Part shown: positions 5,227 to 9,462 of the stretch, piece by piece
Position numbering within the stretch: the first letter of the stretch is position 1
Layout of the letters: every line of letters starts with the position of its first letter
The notes under the pieces: model-generated
Told to the model about the DNA's origin: nothing
Seen by the model: only the letters and a program-made list of their open reading frames with translations
Databases searched by the model: none
Assembly: GCA_020024985.1 (NCBI GenBank)
Contig: JAHHSW010000022.1
Span: 1 to 9,462, forward strand
Direction: 5' to 3'
DNA: 9,462 bases
From: Anaeroplasmataceae bacterium
Lineage (GTDB): Bacteria; Bacillota_I; Bacilli_A; Acholeplasmatales; Anaeroplasmataceae
Position numbers and translations under genes: made by a program

Positions 5227-6478
5227 TACCTCCTTTAAATTCTGGGCTTAGCTTATCATGCTCCATTCTCCATTTAATGCTACGACGTAGATAATCTACA
5301 TAGCCCTTATCCTTACACATACCCTTAGTTGGCTCATCAGAGCACTTAGCTACTGGCTGGCCATTACAAGCTGTAAGCTTCATAACAATATTAAGTGGAG
5401 TATCTCCAGTATCATTAGTTATATTAGTACCAATTCCAAAGGCAATATGAGAATAGTCCTTAAAGTAATCATAAATCTCAGTTGCTCTTTTAAAATCTAG
5501 GCTATCAGAGAATAAAAGAGTCTTACTCATTGGATCGATTCCTTGGCTTTTGTAATGCTTTAGCATCTTTTCTCCCCACTTATATGGATTGCCACTATCA
5601 TGCCTTACACCACTAAATACTGTAGAATAATGATCGTTAAAATCTAATAAGCAGCTATCAGTACCAATAGTATCAGTTAAATAAATACCATTCTTAGTAC
5701 CATACTCATTAACCCAGCTTTCTAAGGCAAATTTATTACTATAGGCTGGATTTAGCTCATGCTGCCCCTGGCCAACTGCCATAATAAATTCATGAGCCAT
5801 AGTACCTACTGGCTTTACATTAAATTCCTTGGCAAAATAAACATTACTTGTACCTACAAAGGTAGAGCTACCAAGCTTATTATTAACCTTTCTATCAGCT
5901 AATATTCTAATAATTTCCTCCTGAGTTTCAAAAGAGAAACGTCTTCTTGTACCAAATTCACTAAAGGCAGCTAAACGATACTCATTCTTCTCTAGCTTAT
6001 CAAGCTTATTATTTAATCTAACCATCTGCTCACATTTTAGCTTATGATAAGCCTCTCTAGTTTTATTCATTCTATAATAAACCTCATTTACTATAGAAAG
6101 AACAGAAATTTCATAATAGGTAGTCAAAAACCAAGGTCCCTTAGCCTCGATATTTAAGCCACATTCACTATTATTATCAATTGTAAAATGCTCATAAATA
6201 GGCTGATAAACAGATAAGAAATCAATATAATTCCCTTTTAAAAACTCAATTCTTCTAAGATAAGCAAGCTCATCGCTAGTAAATCTTAGCTTACAATAGG
6301 CCTTTACCTGCTCCTTTATTTCATTAATCATTTCCTCTGTGAAATGAACATCAGTATTTCTACACTTGAATGTCCAGGTAACCTGCATGCTAGGATATTG
6401 ATGTAATATAACCTGACCCATTGTAAATTTATAGAAATCTGTGTCTAAAAGACTTGTAACTATTTGATTTAATCTCAC
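5216..6478 (-). CDS. pncB: Nicotinate phosphoribosyltransferase
   Basis: Makes nicotinate mononucleotide from nicotinate and PRPP, coupled to ATP hydrolysis; it is the entry step of the Preiss-Handler pathway. The 420-residue protein resembles the E. coli-type PncB (about 400 residues) rather than the longer type. Matching landmarks are SLLDTDFYKFTM (9-20), FGTRRRFS (175-182), FVGTSN (207-212), GTMAHEF with the His229 that is phosphorylated in the family, VRHDSGNPYKWGEK (291-304) and FGIGTN (347-352). It starts with GTG, supported by AGAGGTGG (6485-6492) six bases upstream. It lies 12 nt after the Sel1-repeat gene and overlaps pncA. No truncation or missing key residue is seen. Confidence 0.96.
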   Translation of the reverse strand: MRLNQIVTSLLDTDFYKFTMGQVILHQYPSMQVTWTFKCRNTDVHFTEEMINEIKEQVKAYCKLRFTSDELAYLRRIEFLKGNYIDFLSVYQPIYEHFTIDNNSECGLNIEAKGPWFLTTYYEISVLSIVNEVYYRMNKTREAYHKLKCEQMVRLNNKLDKLEKNEYRLAAFSEFGTRRRFSFETQEEIIRILADRKVNNKLGSSTFVGTSNVYFAKEFNVKPVGTMAHEFIMAVGQGQHELNPAYSNKFALESWVNEYGTKNGIYLTDTIGTDSCLLDFNDHYSTVFSGVRHDSGNPYKWGEKMLKHYKSQGIDPMSKTLLFSDSLDFKRATEIYDYFKDYSHIAFGIGTNITNDTGDTPLNIVMKLTACNGQPVAKCSDEPTKGMCKDKGYVDYLRRSIKWRMEHDKLSPEFKGGNEN

Positions 6479-6484
6479 TTAATA

Positions 6485-6492
6485 CCACCTCT
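6485..6492 (-). promoter_or_regulatory. pncB: Ribosome binding site for the GTG start of pncB
   Basis: AGAGGTGG lies six bases ahead of the GTG at 6478 and overlaps the stop codon of the preceding Sel1-repeat gene. The overlap suggests translational coupling of the two genes. Confidence 0.7.
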
Positions 6493-7657
6493 ATATTCTT
6501 TTCTTAAGCCTAATTTTTCCTGTTAGGGTTCTACTAAATCTTGCTAAGGCCTTATCGGCATTTTCATCTCCGTTTTGCTTAGCTAGCCTATACCATTTAT
6601 AGGCATCCTCTATTGATATTGATGACATACCGATACCATTTTCTAGGCACTCACCTAATCTATACATTGCATAGCTACTACCGGCCTCTGCAGCCTTAGT
6701 CCACCAATATTTAGCAGTAGGTAAATCTCTTTTTATACACTCCTCAGGATCAGTAAGCATTGTAGCAACCGTAATCATTGCATCCCTATTACCTTGATTT
6801 GCAGCCTTAAGCCACCAGGTCATAGCTAGCTTATTATTTTTAGCTGTAGCTATACCCTTATTATAAAAATTGCCTAAGGTATATTGAGCATCGGGATTAT
6901 CTAATAAGGCAGCCTTGTTATACCAAAAGAAGGCCTTGCTTAAGTCTGTATTAGTCCCCTCACCAAGCTCATATTTTTTAGCAAGCTTAACCTGGGCCTT
7001 GGCTTGTCCAGCCAATGCTGCCTTCTCATAAAAGCTCACAGCCAGCTCATCACATTTTAAGCAGCCTGTTCCGCTGGCGTAGCAATCCGCTATTTTTTCC
7101 TGACAATACGCATCACCATTTTCAGCTCCAGCTAAATACAAGGTAGCTGCAGTCTTCATTTGACCCATCATCTCATAGCAAATTGCAGCATCCCTTTGAG
7201 CATTTACAACACCACCCTTAGCCGCATGAAGCAACCACTGAGCCGCACGAGGTATATCTCTTGTAACACCTATTCCCCTCATATAGGAAAGACCTAAATA
7301 GTACTGGCTCATTGTGTGACCATATTTAGCTGCCTCAGTAAACCAGGAAGCTGCCTGGGTATAATCCTGATTAGTTCCTGTACCCTCTAAAAAGCAAAGC
7401 CCAACCATATATGAGGCTGGTATTATTTTATTAGTTGCAGCGTTCATAAAAAGCTGAAACGCTCTTCTAATATCCTTTGGTGCTCCCTTGCCATAATAAA
7501 GCAGGTCGGCTAAATAATATTTACATTCATAGTTAGCTGGGTCGTTTTCACATACAACCTCTAGTAAAGGGAAGGCTTCCTTAAAGCTTTCCTCCTTATA
7601 AAGATCTAATGCTCTTTTATATACACCCTTATATTTGTTTATAACATATTCAGCCAC
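6491..7657 (-). CDS. Sel1-like repeat (TPR family) protein
   Basis: A 388-residue protein built of about nine Sel1-like repeats (from residue 44 to 364), each about 36 residues with the A..LG..Y..G.G...D..KA..W...AA..G pattern. Residues 1-43 form a TPR-like helix pair (ALDLYKEESFKEAFPLLEVV). The fourth repeat (about 152-182) is degenerate. No signal peptide or membrane segment is seen, so it is probably cytoplasmic; the last 15 residues are strongly basic (KIRLKKRI). Such solenoids bind proteins, and their partners cannot be predicted. It starts with GTG behind GAGGTGA (7664-7670) and is the first gene of the NAD operon, 12 nt before pncB. That place suggests a link to NAD enzymes, but it could be a passenger. 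Confidence 0.9.
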   Translation of the reverse strand: MAEYVINKYKGVYKRALDLYKEESFKEAFPLLEVVCENDPANYECKYYLADLLYYGKGAPKDIRRAFQLFMNAATNKIIPASYMVGLCFLEGTGTNQDYTQAASWFTEAAKYGHTMSQYYLGLSYMRGIGVTRDIPRAAQWLLHAAKGGVVNAQRDAAICYEMMGQMKTAATLYLAGAENGDAYCQEKIADCYASGTGCLKCDELAVSFYEKAALAGQAKAQVKLAKKYELGEGTNTDLSKAFFWYNKAALLDNPDAQYTLGNFYNKGIATAKNNKLAMTWWLKAANQGNRDAMITVATMLTDPEECIKRDLPTAKYWWTKAAEAGSSYAMYRLGECLENGIGMSSISIEDAYKWYRLAKQNGDENADKALARFSRTLTGKIRLKKRI

Positions 7658-7663
7658 TATAAT

Positions 7664-7670
7664 TCACCTC
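7664..7670 (-). promoter_or_regulatory. Ribosome binding site for the Sel1-repeat gene
   Basis: GAGGTGA on the minus strand lies six bases ahead of GTG 7657. It supports a GTG start where no in-frame ATG is nearby. Confidence 0.65.
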
Positions 7671-7685
7671 AAATTCACTAATATA

Positions 7686-7714
7686 ATTTTAAACTAAATA
7701 AGCTGAAAATACAA
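7686..7714 (-). promoter_or_regulatory. Probable promoter of the Sel1-NAD operon
   Basis: Minus strand: -35-like TTGTAT (7714-7709), a 17-nt spacer, and -10 TAAAAT (7691-7686), five of six consensus bases. The -35 matches only three. It lies between the upstream terminator and the first gene, giving a leader of about 20 nt. No operator for a known niacin repressor and no riboswitch fold is evident in 7671-7756. Confidence 0.45.
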
Positions 7715-7756
7715 GAAAACGAGACTCTTTTGAACTTTTAATCCCTATTTAAGGCG

Positions 7757-7787
7757 AAAAACAGGGAGAAAATTACTTCTCCCTGTT
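7757..7787 (-). terminator. Intrinsic terminator after the membrane protein gene
   Basis: The RNA forms a perfect eleven-base-pair stem AACAGGGAGAA/UUCUCCCUGUU with a six-base loop, followed by UUUC. It starts ten bases after the stop codon at 7797 and separates this gene from the NAD operon. Confidence 0.88.
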
Positions 7788-7796
7788 ATAAATAAC

Positions 7797-9462
7797 CTAT
7801 TTAATTTTTTCTAGGCTTAAAACATAATTATAGCTTGCAGACCTTTGGTAGGTAATCTTTACCCTATCTCCTGGATGTAGGAAGCGCGCGTCTATAGCAA
7901 CAGAAATATTTACAACAAAATACTCGTTATCAATACCCTCTATTTTAAAATCCATCTCGTTTGCGCCTTCTCTAAATAATACATCAGTTACTACTCCCTT
8001 TAGCTCAAGCCTTTCAATTTCACCCTTACCAGCCTCTGATAATAGGCTCTCATACTTCTTAGCAGCCTCAGCTAAGCTATTTCCCATGGCGCTTATAGAG
8101 CCATCACTTACATTAATTAGACAAGCTAGCTGGAATTGAACATCATTCTTTAAGGCTACAAAATAAGTAGGAACACCCCTATAATTAATTAAAATTGGCC
8201 AGGTTGCATCTAAATGCTGGGCCTTAACACTTTCATCTAGCATTAATATATCACGAGCACGAGTCTCTGTAATACCAGGTATTAAATAACGCATTGCCTC
8301 CTTAGTCTTTAAATCAATTGCTATAAAGCCTATTGAGGTTTGATCATTACTATTAATTGAGGTAATACAGCTTACATAATAGGTATGTCCATGCTTAATA
8401 AAGTAATTATAGCCCTCACTTGTTCTAAAAACATCCTTCTTTGCACCGATAGTTGCATTAAAGAAGCCATGCTTATATTTAAGTGCATAGGTAGCTTGAG
8501 CATCAACTAGTGCTGCATCACATACACGGTCAACAAATGCAGGCTCCTCACCTATTTTATAATAATTCATTTCTCCTGTTGTAGCATCCATAACAATAGT
8601 GCCAGTTGAATTGGCACCATTAAATAAAGCACACTCGTTTTTATAGGTAGGAATTACCCAATATGGGTGACCATTGTCATCAATTTCAAAGCTGAATTTA
8701 TTAAATAGCATAGTTGGATAAGCCATTCTTACCTTACGCTTTAAATCATAATTAAACATACCTGATTCCAAATATTTAATACCACCAGGTACCTCAACTA
8801 GGCTTGCCTCTTGTGTTTCAACATTTACCTTTATATAGCCAACTGAGCCTTGGCTCATCTTATTCATTGCTACAAAGAAGCCTGAATATTCAAGAGGAGT
8901 TACACGGTATAACTTTTCCTCTCCGTCCTCAATAACACTAATAATTGTAAAATTCTTATAGTTAACAGTATATTGAGCACCATAATTTCCTAGAGTTTGC
9001 TCAGCTATTCTAAAGGCTAAATCCTTATCAATAATAGGTAGCTTTACATCCTTAGAATCATATGAGAAGGTACTTTCAAATTCTTCTGTAGTACCATCAG
9101 TAATGCTTAGCTGCTTACTTAAATGCCTAGCATGGAATATTGTCATACCAGATATACTTAAAATAATCACTAATAAAGCAACTACACCAAAGCCTCCTAA
9201 TATAATTCTTCCAATATAGCTTACCTCTCCATTTACTTGAACCTTTTTATGATTAGAAACAAAAACTGGTCCAGGTTTATATTCCTTATTAGGATATAGC
9301 TTATTTAATATAAGCTTAATAATGACATAAGCCACTGGTGCTATCAATAATAACAAATAGAAATAAAAGAATGGACTATAAAAGCTTAAGGCAAATAAGC
9401 CAAAATAGTAAATTAAAAATAAAACTAGATAATATCCAATAATACCTAAGGCTAAATATAGA
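7797..9462 (-). CDS. Uncharacterised membrane-anchored protein, 5' end missing
   Basis: I do not recognise a named family. The first candidate start in the window is TTG 9356, but the frame stays open through 9462 and encodes more hydrophobic residues (about 35, rich in L, Y, F, I), with no ATG and no ribosome binding site; the true start is off the edge. Numbering from TTG 9356, the protein has membrane segments before residue 20 (probably two) and at 49-72, a basic linker between, then about 375 residues presumably outside the cell, and a small beta-rich C-terminal domain (about 453-519) with the HPGDRVKITY stretch. Four similar stretches (about 149-183, 231-266, 325-357, 396-421) have Y.V, a gap, then a hydrophobic strand with D/N..T.E, recalling PepSY-type modules. 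No catalytic motif is visible. A terminator follows. Confidence 0.75.
   Translation of the reverse strand, partial: LYLALGIIGYYLVLFLIYYFGLFALSFYSPFFYFYLLLLIAPVAYVIIKLILNKLYPNKEYKPGPVFVSNHKKVQVNGEVSYIGRIILGGFGVVALLVIILSISGMTIFHARHLSKQLSITDGTTEEFESTFSYDSKDVKLPIIDKDLAFRIAEQTLGNYGAQYTVNYKNFTIISVIEDGEEKLYRVTPLEYSGFFVAMNKMSQGSVGYIKVNVETQEASLVEVPGGIKYLESGMFNYDLKRKVRMAYPTMLFNKFSFEIDDNGHPYWVIPTYKNECALFNGANSTGTIVMDATTGEMNYYKIGEEPAFVDRVCDAALVDAQATYALKYKHGFFNATIGAKKDVFRTSEGYNYFIKHGHTYYVSCITSINSNDQTSIGFIAIDLKTKEAMRYLIPGITETRARDILMLDESVKAQHLDATWPILINYRGVPTYFVALKNDVQFQLACLINVSDGSISAMGNSLAEAAKKYESLLSEAGKGEIERLELKGVVTDVLFREGANEMDFKIEGIDNEYFVVNISVAIDARFLHPGDRVKITYQRSASYNYVLSLEKIK

Noticed and set aside
7671..7756. 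Riboswitch or niacin-repressor site upstream of the Sel1-NAD operon
   Set aside because: The region is short and A/T-rich, with no stable fold and no inverted repeat that I can match to a known operator or NAD riboswitch.
1..9462. CRISPR arrays, insertion sequences, tRNA or rRNA genes, defence genes
   Set aside because: No regular repeat-spacer array, transposase motif, cloverleaf or rRNA segment was found; the only rRNA-like sequences are the short L1-site mimics.

Overview
The window is AT-rich and every convincing gene is on the minus strand. The gene content and style fit a low-GC member of the Bacillota, in or near the Bacilli (Erysipelotrichales, RF39 or Mollicutes-like lineages are plausible). 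Pointers are the YbxB-type methyltransferase after rplL, a Bacillota-type L10 leader RNA, sigma-A-like promoters, GGAGG ribosome binding sites and U-tract terminators. UGA is used as a stop, so the mycoplasma code does not apply. Species cannot be named from this sequence.

Reading in the direction of transcription (high to low coordinates): (1) 9462-7797 is the 3' part of a gene for an uncharacterised membrane-anchored protein whose start lies outside the window; a strong terminator follows it. (2) From a probable promoter near 7690-7710, a tight five-gene operon runs to a terminator at 3353-3379: a Sel1-repeat protein, pncB, pncA, nadE and nadD. The four enzymes make up the Preiss-Handler salvage route: nicotinamide -> nicotinate (PncA) -> NaMN (PncB) -> NaAD (NadD) -> NAD (NadE). 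(3) A TTGACT-17-TATAAT promoter at 3263-3291, with A-rich sequence upstream, starts the ribosomal operon rplK-rplA-rplJ-rplL-ybxB, which ends in a terminator at 209-249. (4) Positions 1-208 are intergenic, with weak promoter-like signals directed off the left edge. rpoB, which often follows ybxB in Bacilli, is not in the same transcription unit here.

The ribosomal operon is rich in RNA control elements. Two similar L1-binding-like RNA motifs (GUGGGAGGA ... UUGACCAC) sit just upstream of the rplK and rplA ribosome binding sites, resembling the L1 site in 23S rRNA. A canonical L10 leader with a U-tract terminator lies between rplA and rplJ. A further terminator separates rplL from ybxB, which has no visible Shine-Dalgarno sequence.

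I do not see a clearly new defence or mobile system. The points most worth following up are the duplicated L1 operator, the Sel1-repeat protein leading a complete NAD salvage operon, the large repeat-containing membrane protein at the right edge, and the terminator-plus-no-RBS arrangement at ybxB.
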